64,000 nt of DNA from an uncultured Gemmiger sp. (GCA_944386225.1 CALXAH010000004.1:95439-159438); one strand, 5' to 3'; counted from the first letter of the stretch, positions 41,694 to 51,685 are shown. The notes: generated from the letters alone by a model not told the origin. Numbers and translations: made by a program.

Positions 41694-43097
41694 ATGAGCG
41701 AGAATAATCAAAATACTCATAATGTGCGAATTGAGTGGTATGGCATCATTAGAAAGGGTAGTATGATAGTGTTCTTTTTTCTGGTTGCTCTACTTGTGTG
41801 CTCAATCATTTCATTTGGTTGTTCTTTTATACCAGCACATCCAATCATTGCCTCTATCGCTCTTAAGCTAGGAACCGTTTTTCAACCTCAAGCACTTAGC
41901 GGTATTATAGGTGCAATTGGAGTAACAGGAATTGTATTTGGGTGGCTTATTACTCGAGTGGAAGACCATATATGTGGTGTCCGCTATGCTGAACTCGTAG
42001 AATGGCTATTCCCATATTTTTTCTCAGGATACTTTCTGATCTTCATTCCGAGCGCTTTGATTGGCAATTACGCAGGAAGACTGGAACTATGGTGGCCTAC
42101 TGTTTTTGCAGGATTAGAGGTTTTTTTGCACACAGCACTGCTTATTGTAGCATGCATCGTATTTGTTGTGCGTTCTGATAAGCGAGAGCGGGTAGCTTTT
42201 TTCTATTACAGTAGTAAACTCAACAATTCAAAAGACGATATAACAGAGGCAGAAATTCACAGTTATTTATTAAAGGCCGCAGACTATACACATATGTTAA
42301 TTCGACGTGAACATAGAGATGAACACTGTGGGGATATGCTTGATCTTTGGGGAAAAGGGTTGGAGAGGTGTAGTGCACTGGGCAACATCGAAAAGAAACA
42401 TACAGATAGTGATAACCATTTGAATTGGCATGAAATAATTCCAAACTACTGGTGCGATGAATCAAGTGACTCAGTTCTTAATAGCATTGTGTTTTCCCGC
42501 AAATTGTGGGATGCACTGTTGGAAGGGGAAAATTCTTCTCCGGCAAGAGCTGATATAATTTTGCCGATATTATTAGCATTAACCAAAGAAGAGCGACGAC
42601 ACATTCTCTATCCAATACAGATAGGTTTGGTGCAAGAATTATTTGATCGGTATTATGAACCTAAGGACGCGGTGGAAGAGCTAGCTAAGTTGCTACAGCA
42701 TTTTCAAAAATATCCAATATCTAAAGAATTAGTAGCTTGTGCAGTTACAAAATTGATGGTGCTTTCTTTGATTGAATCAGATAAAGCAAAGCAAGGATTC
42801 ATCCAGGCACAACTGCTATTATGGCCTCAGATTAATGAGTTGATGAAGGATATTGACAGTACCATAGATGAAAGTGAAAGAGAAAGTGAAATTAGTTGCC
42901 TGATATTGTATGCGGAATGGTACACAAGGAGAGAGTTCCATATTAGTTTAGCGCAGTACATGATATGGGTAGATAAGAATTTTTGCGATCAAAGTAAAAG
43001 AGGAAATGCATTACTAAATATGAATCAAGAAGGCTGGCACTTAAAAATGTTAGCTTGCATATTATGCGAACTTAATGGTCAAAATTTGAGCGCTTAA
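41694..43097 (+). CDS. Four-helix membrane protein with large cytoplasmic domain (cargo)
   Basis: This 467-aa protein of unknown family has four predicted membrane helices at about residues 23-43, 69-90, 104-123 and 135-158, then about 300 mostly helical, soluble residues. There are no nuclease, ATPase or protease motifs. Base composition is far more AT-rich than the chromosome and than the element backbone, which points to separate acquisition. It is 65 bases upstream of the HEXXH protein and the two are almost surely one operon. A membrane protein paired with a putative peptidase at the edge of a mobile element suggests a defence, competition or signalling unit; that is inference. Confidence 0.65.
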   Translation: MSENNQNTHNVRIEWYGIIRKGSMIVFFFLVALLVCSIISFGCSFIPAHPIIASIALKLGTVFQPQALSGIIGAIGVTGIVFGWLITRVEDHICGVRYAELVEWLFPYFFSGYFLIFIPSALIGNYAGRLELWWPTVFAGLEVFLHTALLIVACIVFVVRSDKRERVAFFYYSSKLNNSKDDITEAEIHSYLLKAADYTHMLIRREHRDEHCGDMLDLWGKGLERCSALGNIEKKHTDSDNHLNWHEIIPNYWCDESSDSVLNSIVFSRKLWDALLEGENSSPARADIILPILLALTKEERRHILYPIQIGLVQELFDRYYEPKDAVEELAKLLQHFQKYPISKELVACAVTKLMVLSLIESDKAKQGFIQAQLLLWPQINELMKDIDSTIDESERESEISCLILYAEWYTRREFHISLAQYMIWVDKNFCDQSKRGNALLNMNQEGWHLKMLACILCELNGQNLSA

Positions 43098-43162
43098 ACT
43101 GTCACTAATGGAAGGCGCGCAATTTGCTTAAGATGGCAACTACAAAAAGGAGAGTAATTTCT

Positions 43163-45616
43163 ATGGGTAACTTTGGTCACAATACGCCCAATGAAGAAAT
43201 GAACATGCGCAAACTGAAAGCAGAACATCTTGTACTCTGTTTTGGTAAAGCGCTTACACATAAGCCCTTGCTATTACAGCAAAGTGAAACGCCTTTTTGG
43301 ATAGCACTAGGCTATTTTGATACCTTTCAGATGTATGTACTTCCTGCTGAAGATAATAATAAATGGATTCGGACAACTCGTTTAGAAGATCAGCGTATTT
43401 CTGCGCAATTGAACGGAGACTTTTACTTTCATCCTGTTCATATCACGGCATGTGGATTTGAGGAAAATTTTGAAAAGTATGATCGCTTTTTTGAAATGGC
43501 TGCACCCTATTTGATGATTACCTTTGTTCAGGGGCAGGATGTTCAAGGAAGAGAGCGTGTACCATTAGACCAACTAGTTGAAAAAATCCTAAGCAAGGAA
43601 AATGCACCAATAGAAGGGTTAGCTTGGGCAAGTTATTATACGCTGAACTTAAGTGATTTGGTAATTCTATGGAAATCCCGTTCCCTGAGTAAGATATTTA
43701 AAGCCATTCAATTACTTTACCAAGATCCAGCTATAGGCGATTTGCGATCTATCCCTACAATTTATTTGCCTTCACTTTTACAACAAAAAGATGCACCGCG
43801 AGTGGAAAATGAGAGAATTCCGCTAGTCTTTACTCGATATTTAGTGCGTAATGCGCAAATGGCTCAGAAATTCTTTCATGCTATGTCCCAATATCAAGTG
43901 GAAACACCATTTCTCAGTACAGGAATGGAAGACTTGAACACGATATCGACAGATGTGAATTCAGAAGATTTGCTTGTGCGTATCCGTGTGCAACTCACTG
44001 AGCAAGCTGCAAGCATTCCATTTCAGAAAGCATTTCTGGAAAGCGAAACATATCTTGGAGTAAAGGAACAGGGGGCATATTCGGAGTATAAAGAGGATTC
44101 TCAACTAATAAATAAGTGCAAAGAGCTGCAGAAAAGCTTCATTAATATGAGGCAGAGAAAACTCGAGACAGGTAATTGGGATGCTGCTGATGGCGATTGG
44201 ATTAGAGTAGCAGAAGAGTTATACAATGCTTTGCTTGATATGAGTCGTAGTACAGTAGCAGATGGTTTTTGTTATTTGATATTGGAAAGCGCGGATTTGT
44301 TTTGCAAAGAGTTAAATGCTATTTCAAAACCAGATAGTCTTCAGATTCGATACATTCAACGGTTTTTACGAGGATGGGGTGTTCTGATGGAACAGTCCAT
44401 GCGACAGGATGGAAAATTTTCACAGAAACCTGGATATAGTCCTGCGTTGTGCCAAATACCAGCTGCTTTATTGGAGTTTTATCTAGCCTTTAATTCCCAA
44501 TGTTGTAGGATATTGCAAGAATTATCGGAGGATGGCTATACATTCTGCTTTTTATTGGTCCCTAAGCTTTGTCGCAGGATCAAGGTTAATGTAATTATCC
44601 AAAAGAAACCACCTTGCAATCGGCTGCTTTATGTGGACATTCCGTATGATTTACTGTATGAACCTTCACAGGTTATGGCACATATGTGCCATGAGATATC
44701 CCATTTTTGTGGAGAGACTTGGCGATTACGAGATGTAAGAAAGAGTAAATTCCTGCGCATCTTTGCGAGAGAATTAGCAAGTGCTATGAACCTGTTTACT
44801 CATTCTCCAGAAAATCTGATTTATCGAAAACTTAGCAACGAGAATGACTTACCGTTGTATTTGGATGATTTAGTAGATAAACTTTTTGAAGTGTTAGGAA
44901 AATTTTTGATGAGTGAAAACGAAATCCAAGAATTGCTAGATGCATCTAGATACAGAGGGAAAAAAACTAAAGACGAAACGGAAACTGATTATGTGGATTC
45001 TTATGCGAAACAGGTGAAAGTAATAGCTGGACAGCATGGCCTTTTGGCAGCTTTAAGAGAAAGCCCAGACCATCCACAAGGATATTTCTTCTGGACAATG
45101 CGGGAATTTAAAGAGCTATTTCAGGAATGCTATGCTGATATCTCGATGATTCACTTACTAGATCTTGATTATGAGCAGTACATTAAGCTGAATGAGAAAG
45201 AAATAGCTCTTTATTTAAGAAGCGAGTCGGAAAATAATACGTATGATCTAAATGTAGAGCGATGGGCAGTTGTGATTAAAGTGATGTACACTAATGCTTT
45301 AGAAACCACCGAGGTAAACGAAGTTTCAAAGAAGTTTGTAAGAGATATACAGCTTTGCACGGAATATTTATTTAACAGCAAAATCAGCGGTGCTAATTTG
45401 GAAGAAGCGATGGGTAGATTTCATAATCCTAAGAGTCTCAAGGAATTATTTGAGTATCTTAGGGCATGCAAATCTAAAATGATGAGTACGACTAAGAGTG
45501 GTTCTCTTACGCAACTTCATGTTGCATTTTCTAGCATGGCTCAACATCAGAATTTGTTTGGAAAGGAGTGTCAGGATTTACTTAAAGAGTATCGTAGTAG
45601 ATTACTATATTCCTAA
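43163..45616 (+). CDS. 817-aa protein with HEISH zinc-peptidase motif (cargo)
   Basis: This large, AT-rich, soluble protein is of unknown family. I place the start at the ATG at 43163, nine bases after AAAAAGGAGAG; a TTG at 43124 is in frame but lacks a binding site. Near the middle AHMCHEISHFCGE contains H510-E511-x-x-H514, the zinc-binding and catalytic motif of metallopeptidases. About 140 residues later QECYADISM gives E655 and D659, which resembles the E-x-x-x-D third-ligand helix of gluzincins such as M48/M56. The N-terminal half (ALGYFDTFQMYVLP, then GQDVQGRERVP) is a separate domain I cannot name. It is the second gene of the cargo pair. Confidence 0.65.
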   Translation: MGNFGHNTPNEEMNMRKLKAEHLVLCFGKALTHKPLLLQQSETPFWIALGYFDTFQMYVLPAEDNNKWIRTTRLEDQRISAQLNGDFYFHPVHITACGFEENFEKYDRFFEMAAPYLMITFVQGQDVQGRERVPLDQLVEKILSKENAPIEGLAWASYYTLNLSDLVILWKSRSLSKIFKAIQLLYQDPAIGDLRSIPTIYLPSLLQQKDAPRVENERIPLVFTRYLVRNAQMAQKFFHAMSQYQVETPFLSTGMEDLNTISTDVNSEDLLVRIRVQLTEQAASIPFQKAFLESETYLGVKEQGAYSEYKEDSQLINKCKELQKSFINMRQRKLETGNWDAADGDWIRVAEELYNALLDMSRSTVADGFCYLILESADLFCKELNAISKPDSLQIRYIQRFLRGWGVLMEQSMRQDGKFSQKPGYSPALCQIPAALLEFYLAFNSQCCRILQELSEDGYTFCFLLVPKLCRRIKVNVIIQKKPPCNRLLYVDIPYDLLYEPSQVMAHMCHEISHFCGETWRLRDVRKSKFLRIFARELASAMNLFTHSPENLIYRKLSNENDLPLYLDDLVDKLFEVLGKFLMSENEIQELLDASRYRGKKTKDETETDYVDSYAKQVKVIAGQHGLLAALRESPDHPQGYFFWTMREFKELFQECYADISMIHLLDLDYEQYIKLNEKEIALYLRSESENNTYDLNVERWAVVIKVMYTNALETTEVNEVSKKFVRDIQLCTEYLFNSKISGANLEEAMGRFHNPKSLKELFEYLRACKSKMMSTTKSGSLTQLHVAFSSMAQHQNLFGKECQDLLKEYRSRLLYS

Positions 45617-45658
45617 ACCGTGTATACGTTATTGATTGCCTAGTATTATAGTATCATG

Positions 45659-45688
45659 TTCCTAATTCCAACTATGTCGAATTAGGAA
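45659..45688. promoter_or_regulatory. 10-bp inverted repeat upstream of repA
   Basis: TTCCTAATTC (45659-45668) and GAATTAGGAA (45679-45688) are spaced by ten bases, about one helical turn between arms. They end eight bases before the repA ribosome binding site. There is no T run, so an operator for RepA autoregulation or an origin element fits better than a terminator. Confidence 0.55.
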
Positions 45689-45709
45689 TATGAGTGAAGG
45701 AGGTGCCTT

Positions 45710-46558
45710 ATGCTGGACTACTTTTATGGTAGCGAAGCCGAGCAATATACGTTCTACCGCATACCCAAAATCCTGTTCACAGACCCGGCATTTCGGCGCA
45801 CCTCCATGGAAGCAAAGCTACTGTACGGGCTGATGTTGGACCGGATGGGGCTTTCCATACGAAATAACTGGATAGACCCGCTGACCCGGCGGGTCTATAT
45901 CTATTTTACCCTGGAAGATGCCATGCAGGCTATGGGCTGCGGGCACACAAAAGCGGTGGCGTTATTTGCCGAACTGGATAAAGTCGGGCTGATCGAACGA
46001 AAGAAACAGGGCCAGGGACGGCCAACGCAGATCTACCTGAAAAACTTTACCCGCAGAGAGAAAGCCCAGACTTCCGGAAAACGGAACTCTAGACTTCCGA
46101 AACTGGGAAGTGCAGACTTCCGAATTCCGGAGACAAATAAGACTGATGAGAATAATACTGAGGGGAGTGATATCAATCTATCCTATCGGGAGCCGCCGTT
46201 ATATGAGCAAGTCCGTCGGCAGATCTGTGATGCGATTGAATATCCTATCCTCGTGCAGCGCCGGGATTGCGACCGGGAAATCCTGGAAGAGATTGTAGAG
46301 CTGCTTACGGATACTCTTTGTGACCCACGAGCCACGATACGAATTGGCGGACAAGATATATCGTCCGAGACTGTCCGGAACCGCTTACAAAAATTGACCG
46401 CTGAGCACATCCTCTATGTGATGGAATGCCTGTTGGAGAATACATCAGATGTTCGCAACATCCGAAGCTATTTGCTGACGGCATTATATAACGCACCCAC
46501 ATCCAAAAGCAGCTACTATACCACGCAGGCCAGTTACAGCCTGAATGGCAGCGGGTAG
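45710..46558 (+). CDS. repA: Replication initiator protein, RepA_N family
   Basis: This 282-aa protein has the RepA_N winged-helix start: YTFYRIPKILFTDPAFRRTS, then EAKLLYGLMLDRMGLSIRN and a VYIYFTLEDAMQAMGCGHTK helix-turn-helix. Its C-terminal part (YREPPLYEQVRRQICDAIEY onward) resembles the DUF6017 domain common in initiators of clostridial conjugative elements. It would start plasmid-like replication of the excised circle. It opens the backbone operon, with GGAGGTG before the ATG. Confidence 0.92.
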   Translation: MLDYFYGSEAEQYTFYRIPKILFTDPAFRRTSMEAKLLYGLMLDRMGLSIRNNWIDPLTRRVYIYFTLEDAMQAMGCGHTKAVALFAELDKVGLIERKKQGQGRPTQIYLKNFTRREKAQTSGKRNSRLPKLGSADFRIPETNKTDENNTEGSDINLSYREPPLYEQVRRQICDAIEYPILVQRRDCDREILEEIVELLTDTLCDPRATIRIGGQDISSETVRNRLQKLTAEHILYVMECLLENTSDVRNIRSYLLTALYNAPTSKSSYYTTQASYSLNGSG

Positions 46559-46596
46559 CTGCTTTTTTTATTTCAAAATCTGTAAGGAGGTACTGT

Positions 46597-47529
46597 ATGA
46601 GCCCATTGAGCGACCAGGAAATCGCAGCTGCCCGCCGGGTCAGTGTTCTGGAATATTTTAGAACCTGTCTGCCGCGCGAACTGATCCAAGTAAGCGCCCA
46701 TGATTACCGTACCAAAACGCATAGCAGTTTGGTTATCAGCGATAACGGTCTGTTTCACTGGTACAGTGGCGGCGTTGGCGGGAACAATGCTATCGATTAT
46801 CTTACCAAGGTTGAGAAGCTGGACTTTGTGAGTGCCGTGCACCGGTTGAACGATCTCCGTCCCGTCCTGGTTCAGGAAAATCAGCGCGAATGTTCATCAT
46901 CCAAAGAGCCACGCCCGTTTGTTCAGCCTGCGCGGGACAACACCAATCTGAAAGTCCGCGCCTATTTGCGGGGGCGTGGTATCTGCGAGCCGGTGCTGCA
47001 GTTCTGCTTGGGAGCCGGAACGTTGTACCAGTCCAGGCACGGAAGATATACCAACTGCGTGTTTCTTGGTCTGGATGCGAACGGAACAGCCTGCTCAGCC
47101 TTTTCTCGAGGCTGTGAAGGAGGGTGGAGAGGTGATGCGCCTGGAAGCCAGAAAAAGTACGGGTTTATCATTCCGGCAGCTACACAGGACTGCCCGCTGG
47201 TTTTTGTTTATGAAGCCCCCATTGATGCACTGTCGGGGGCGACATTGCGTTGGCAGGAAAGGGGAAAGGACTGGCGAGACCGCTGGTATCTGGCCTTGGG
47301 CGGTCTGAACTATCAGCCGCTGGAGTGGTTCTTGGATAATCATCCGGAAACAACGGTGCTGTATCTTTGCCTGGATAATGATCGTGCCGGTCGCCAATTT
47401 TCCACACGAATCCAGGAACGCTTGGCAAACAGGGGATACAGGATCGTTGATGCGCCGCCCCGCTGTGGTAAAGACTACAACGAGCTGCTGCTGCGCAAAA
47501 AGCAGAGCCGAAAACACGGAGAACGTTGA
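46597..47529 (+). CDS. DUF3991 and Toprim domain protein (primase-like)
   Basis: This 310-aa protein has an N-terminal zinc-ribbon/DUF3991 part ([35 protein letters not shown]) and a C-terminal Toprim fold: [12 protein letters not shown] with the catalytic Glu and [11 protein letters not shown] with the D-x-D metal pair. Such proteins are thought to prime or process replication DNA in mobile elements. It lies 38 bases downstream of repA. The overall layout is typical of clostridial ICE backbones. Confidence 0.85.
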   Translation: MSPLSDQEIAAARRVSVLEYFRTCLPRELIQVSAHDYRTKTHSSLVISDNGLFHWYSGGVGGNNAIDYLTKVEKLDFVSAVHRLNDLRPVLVQENQRECSSSKEPRPFVQPARDNTNLKVRAYLRGRGICEPVLQFCLGAGTLYQSRHGRYTNCVFLGLDANGTACSAFSRGCEGGWRGDAPGSQKKYGFIIPAATQDCPLVFVYEAPIDALSGATLRWQERGKDWRDRWYLALGGLNYQPLEWFLDNHPETTVLYLCLDNDRAGRQFSTRIQERLANRGYRIVDAPPRCGKDYNELLLRKKQSRKHGER

Positions 47530-47546
47530 AAGGAGCACGCGACACT

Positions 47547-48362
47547 ATGAAGATTATCGCAGTAGCAAACCAAAAAGGCGGGGTGGGAAAAACAACGACC
47601 GCCGTGAATGTAGGCGTGGCCCTGGCCCGGCAGGGATATCGGGTCCTGCTTGTGGATGCAGACCCGCAGGGCGATTTGAGCAGCTATCTGGGGTGCTATG
47701 ACCTGGAGGAAGGGAACGGAACGCTGAGCACGATGATGGACGATGTGATCAATGACCGCCCAATCACGGATGCGGTCCGGCATCACGAGGAAGGAGTGGA
47801 CTACATACCGGCGGATATTGAGCTGTCGGACATGGAGGTGCGGTTGGTAAATGTGATGGCCCATGAACAGGTGATGGCACAGGCGTTGGAGCCGTTCCGC
47901 GACCGATATGATTACTGCCTGATCGACTGTATGCCCAGTTTGGGGATTCTCACGGTGTCCTCTCTGGTGGCATCCGACCGGGTGTTGGTTCCGGTGCAGG
48001 CGCAGCATTTTGCCATGAAAGGCCTGATCTCGCTTGTGCGGAGCATCCAACAGGTACGGCGTCGCATCAATCCTCGCCTGGAGCTGGACGGCATCGTCAT
48101 CACGATGGTGGACCGGCGCACCAATCTTTCCCAGGATGTAAGTGCCGCTCTGCGGCGGGCTTACGGACATCAAATCAAAATCTACAACACAGAAATCCCG
48201 GTCAGTACCCGGACGGCAGAAAGCGCCGCGACCGGACACAGTCAGCTGGACTATGACCCCCATGGCGCGGCAAGTAAAGCCTACATTGCCTTGGCAAAGG
48301 AGGTGACCGGGCATGAGCGGAAAACTGTACGGGAAGAACATCGATCTTCCCCCACTCGATAA
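47547..48362 (+). CDS. parA: ParA-family partition ATPase
   Basis: This 271-aa Soj/ParA protein has a deviant Walker [11 protein letters not shown], followed by [17 protein letters not shown] and the later [12 protein letters not shown]. It would move or separate the replicated element together with ParB. I use the ATG at 47547 because AAAGGAG lies nine to fifteen bases upstream; a TTG at 47526 is less likely. Its last 50 bases overlap the parB start. Confidence 0.93.
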   Translation: MKIIAVANQKGGVGKTTTAVNVGVALARQGYRVLLVDADPQGDLSSYLGCYDLEEGNGTLSTMMDDVINDRPITDAVRHHEEGVDYIPADIELSDMEVRLVNVMAHEQVMAQALEPFRDRYDYCLIDCMPSLGILTVSSLVASDRVLVPVQAQHFAMKGLISLVRSIQQVRRRINPRLELDGIVITMVDRRTNLSQDVSAALRRAYGHQIKIYNTEIPVSTRTAESAATGHSQLDYDPHGAASKAYIALAKEVTGHERKTVREEHRSSPTR

Positions 48363-49251
48363 CCTGTTCAGCAGCGAGAGCGATCGCCAGGACGCGAAAC
48401 TGGAAAAGGTGCAAAATCTGCGGCTGGATGAGCTGTTTCCATTCCGTGAGCATCCTTTCCGTGTTCGGGATGACGAGGAGATGGACAAAATGGTGGAAAG
48501 TATCCGGGAATACGGAATTCTGACACCGGCGATTGTCCGTCCCCGGCCGGAAGGCGGCTATGAGCTGGTATCCGGGCACAGACGCCACCACGGCTGCGCC
48601 CGCGCCGGGTTGGAGACTATGCCGTGTATTGTGCGGGAGATGGATGACGATACCGCCGTGATCCTGATGGTGGACAGCAATTGCCAGAGAGAACATATCC
48701 TGCCCAGCGAAAAAGCAAAAGCGTACAAGATGAAGCTGGAGGCGATGAAACATCAAGGAAAACGACTGGATATAACTTCATCCCAAGTTGGGATGAAGTC
48801 ACAAACCCTTGATGTTGTGGGAAAGGAGGCAGGTGAAAGCCGCAATCAAGTCCATCGGTTTATCCGCCTGAATGAACTGATTCCCGAACTGTTGGATATG
48901 GTGGATGAGGGCCATCTGAAACTGACACCGGCGGTAGAACTCAGTGCGCTTTCTCCCGATGAGCAGGAACAGGTATTGGAATATCTGGAGTGTATGGAGT
49001 GTACGCCTTCGCTTTCCCAGGCACAGAAGCTGAAAGCGGCCAGCAAAAAGGCGACGCTGTCACCCGAGATCATACAGTCCATCATGACGGCACAGCCGCC
49101 CAGCGTTTCAGCCAGGGAGCCGCAGGTTCGCCTTTCCGTATCCCGCATTGAACGCTTCTTTCCCAAAGGATATACCGTTGAACAGATGGAGTCGCAGATC
49201 CTGCGTATGCTGGAAGCCCTGGAACGAAACCGGATGCACGAAGGGCGGTGA
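48313..49251 (+). CDS. parB: ParB/Spo0J-family partition protein
   Basis: This 312-aa protein has the ParB nuclease-like N-terminal CTPase fold ([37 protein letters not shown] with the GHRR motif, [13 protein letters not shown]) and a helix-turn-helix region ([10 protein letters not shown] to [19 protein letters not shown]). It would bind a centromere-like site and load ParA. The gene overlaps parA by 50 bases. A large palindrome lies in its own coding sequence. Confidence 0.92.
   Translation: MSGKLYGKNIDLPPLDNLFSSESDRQDAKLEKVQNLRLDELFPFREHPFRVRDDEEMDKMVESIREYGILTPAIVRPRPEGGYELVSGHRRHHGCARAGLETMPCIVREMDDDTAVILMVDSNCQREHILPSEKAKAYKMKLEAMKHQGKRLDITSSQVGMKSQTLDVVGKEAGESRNQVHRFIRLNELIPELLDMVDEGHLKLTPAVELSALSPDEQEQVLEYLECMECTPSLSQAQKLKAASKKATLSPEIIQSIMTAQPPSVSAREPQVRLSVSRIERFFPKGYTVEQMESQILRMLEALERNRMHEGR
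48749..48816. repeat. Nested palindrome inside parB, candidate parS
   Basis: ACTTCATCCCAA (48775-48786), a central G and TTGGGATGAAGT (48788-48799) form a 25-bp near-perfect palindrome. It is enclosed by AACATCAAGG (48749-48758) and its complement CCTTGATGTT (48807-48816). Coding text here is the QGK to SSQVG region. The double symmetry is unlikely by chance. A ParB-binding role is inferred. Confidence 0.6.
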
Positions 49252-49256
49252 CAAAT

Positions 49257-49646
49257 ATGGTCAGACTTCTTGTGATAGAACCAGGCTACTGCCCTTATAC
49301 GGCCAGCTTTACGAGTGTGGAAGCTGCCAAACAAGAAACCATACAGGGGGAGGCGCAGCTCATTTTGCCGTTTGACACGCCCAAAATCGGCCTGCTGTGC
49401 AGCCTCCATTCGTCTGGTATGAAATACAATCGGCAAATCAGCGAAGATACAACGATATATGGCCGCTGCCTTGTGTGCGGTGTTTCGGACGGCAAGGCAA
49501 TCAGTTTGACCCGGGAACAGGCAGACAGGTACAGCCGTAAATACTTTTTGCCGGAAAGCCCTTTGCAGGACGGCGACTTTCCTGTTGCCAGGGTCAAGCC
49601 AACAGATGAACGCTTTGGCGGGAAAATGCACTTTTGGGAGCGATGA
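49257..49646 (+). CDS. DUF3846-like protein
   Basis: This 129-aa protein matches the DUF3846 layout found in phages and conjugative elements: VRLLVIEPGYCPYTASFTSV, EAQLILPFDTPKIGLLCSLH and YNRQISEDTTIYGRCLVCG. Function is unknown. I use the ATG at 49257; a GTG at 49248 overlaps the parB stop codon but is too close to its binding site. It belongs to the parA/parB transcript. Confidence 0.75.
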   Translation: MVRLLVIEPGYCPYTASFTSVEAAKQETIQGEAQLILPFDTPKIGLLCSLHSSGMKYNRQISEDTTIYGRCLVCGVSDGKAISLTREQADRYSRKYFLPESPLQDGDFPVARVKPTDERFGGKMHFWER

Positions 49647-49847
49647 AACTAATGTGATACTTCCCTTCAAAATAAGTATACTGTTTGAACAAAAAATCAC
49701 TGCAAATGGACACATCATTACAGAAAGTTTGCTTATAGTGCAAGCTATTGTGCGCTTTATTTGAACGCTGTAGAATAAAAGAAACGCATATAGAATTGCA
49801 GACAAATAATTTTTCGAGCAGTAGTTTCGAAGGAGGAAATAAACGCC

Positions 49848-51638
49848 ATGACGAATTCAGAAATAAGTGACTACATACTGCACTACATTCAAAAAGACCA
49901 AACAAAATCCGCAATTATGCTAAGCGCTCCATGGGGAAAAGGAAAAAGCTACTATATACAGAATGAACTTATTCCCTATCTCGCGGAAAATGGTGCTTAT
50001 CAATGCATTGTGATTTCCCTTTATGGGGTAAGCGCGATAGCAGAGATTAGCAAATCCATATTCTTCGAGGTCAAGACATTTGAAATTAGAAAAAAAGCTA
50101 AGCAAATGATTACCACAGATGTTTCTTCAATAGCGCCCTATGTAAAATTTATAAGCGGTACAGTGATTAAAGGAATTACTGGTCATATGGGTATTGATAT
50201 AAATTCAAAAAGCTTTGAAGAATTATGTAATTCAATAGATCTGTCGAATAAGCTGTTGATATTTGAGGATGTTGAACGAGTACAATTTAACATTGTCGAT
50301 CTTATGGGCTATGTGAATAGTCTCGTTGAGCGAGACGGTGTAAAGGTTCTATTGGTTGCCAATGAAACAGAGCTAATCCTTCGCGTTCAAAAAGAAGTAC
50401 AGGAAGGCGAAAGAAAAGAAACGGTGAACGAATTCACTGAAAAAAGTTTGCAGTACTTGAAGATAAAAGAAAAAACGATTAGCGATACAGTTCAATTCAA
50501 TGGCGATGTGAGAAGTGCAATTAAAAATATTATTTACCAATTTGATAACCCGATGCTAAATATCTTTTTGAGAGAGGATAGGCTGGATTATCTGGAAGGA
50601 CTGCTTGCAAATAAACAAATAAGCAATCTAAGGACCTTCCTATTTGCTTGCCAAAAAACTTATGAGATTTTTGAACGTATACAGCCGAACAACTTGGAAG
50701 CAGAATACTTGGAATGTATTTTCTACAGTATTATTTTGTTTTCCCAATCGATTAAAAGTGGAGATATCCCAGAGTGGGAAGGTACAGAATATCTGTCAAC
50801 AAAACTGACTAATGAATTCTTTCCGTTGTTTCGATTCTGCTATGAATACATTCGCTGGCATGAATTCGATTCTGAAAAAGTAGCTGCTACTATTGAGGCA
50901 TTTAAAAAATATAGAATGTACAGTGCCGCATACGCAAATAGTGATTCAGATATCAATGTAATTTTTAATTATTATATTCTATCAACAAAAGAGGTCTTGC
51001 AGGCATTGTCTAACGTTGAAAAAAGGTTGGATGTATGGTCGGATATCCCTATAGAAACGTATGTGAAATTAGCACATTATTTGGTAAAGTTTCATTTTTT
51101 GCTAGGGTATAATTACAGCCTAATAAGACAAAAAATGATCGAGAATGTGAAAGCGCATGGAGAAGATCTAGGAGTGGGCGGCAATTTGCTGTCATTTTAT
51201 GAGTTTGAGACAGAAGAAGAAAAGCAGGCTTTTTCAGAATTCCTAGAAGATATTGAAGAGAGTGCTAAAAAAGCTCTGGAAAATAAATACGAGTTCTCCT
51301 ATGAACCGTCTGACATCGAAGCTTTGCTTAAGAATGTGCAAAAACGTAGAGGCAATATCCATAGATTTATCAGCTACTTTGATGTGGAAAAATTGATAGA
51401 TATGTTGTTTAAAAGCAACGCAAGACAAATCGACGATTTTAGAGAGTTAATGTTTTTAGTTTACAGGGCGGCTACACCAAGCCAGTTCGAATCAAAAGAT
51501 CGAGAGTTTATGCAAGAAATGGATAGAAGGTTGTCAGAGAGAAAAGCGCAACAACAGCATGGAGTTGATGAGATTGCGCAAATGCAAATTGACTATTTGC
51601 AGAGTAATCTCAAGAGTTTCATAAAGCAGCTATCCTAA
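49848..51638 (+). CDS. KAP-like P-loop NTPase (cargo)
   Basis: This 596-aa AT-rich protein has a Walker A at residues 27-34 (APWGKGKS), a Walker B LLIFEDVERV near residue 145 and a sensor-like KVLLVANETEL strand. The C-terminal 400 residues are helical with no clear domain. The short N-terminus before the P-loop and the IFEDVERV Walker B fit the KAP NTPase group, which includes the phage-exclusion protein PifA of the F plasmid. It has its own AAGGAGG binding site, a 200-base upstream gap and its own terminator. It differs in composition from the genes on both sides, so it is probably a separate cargo gene, possibly in phage defence. Confidence 0.7.
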   Translation: MTNSEISDYILHYIQKDQTKSAIMLSAPWGKGKSYYIQNELIPYLAENGAYQCIVISLYGVSAIAEISKSIFFEVKTFEIRKKAKQMITTDVSSIAPYVKFISGTVIKGITGHMGIDINSKSFEELCNSIDLSNKLLIFEDVERVQFNIVDLMGYVNSLVERDGVKVLLVANETELILRVQKEVQEGERKETVNEFTEKSLQYLKIKEKTISDTVQFNGDVRSAIKNIIYQFDNPMLNIFLREDRLDYLEGLLANKQISNLRTFLFACQKTYEIFERIQPNNLEAEYLECIFYSIILFSQSIKSGDIPEWEGTEYLSTKLTNEFFPLFRFCYEYIRWHEFDSEKVAATIEAFKKYRMYSAAYANSDSDINVIFNYYILSTKEVLQALSNVEKRLDVWSDIPIETYVKLAHYLVKFHFLLGYNYSLIRQKMIENVKAHGEDLGVGGNLLSFYEFETEEEKQAFSEFLEDIEESAKKALENKYEFSYEPSDIEALLKNVQKRRGNIHRFISYFDVEKLIDMLFKSNARQIDDFRELMFLVYRAATPSQFESKDREFMQEMDRRLSERKAQQQHGVDEIAQMQIDYLQSNLKSFIKQLS

Positions 51639-51650
51639 AACATTTACATC

Positions 51651-51685
51651 GTGCCCGATGAAGAGACTTTCATCGGGCACTTTTT
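51651..51685 (+). terminator. Terminator of the KAP-like gene
   Basis: A perfect 12-bp hairpin (51651-51662 and 51669-51680) is followed by TTTTT, 12 bases past the KAP stop codon. Confidence 0.9.
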
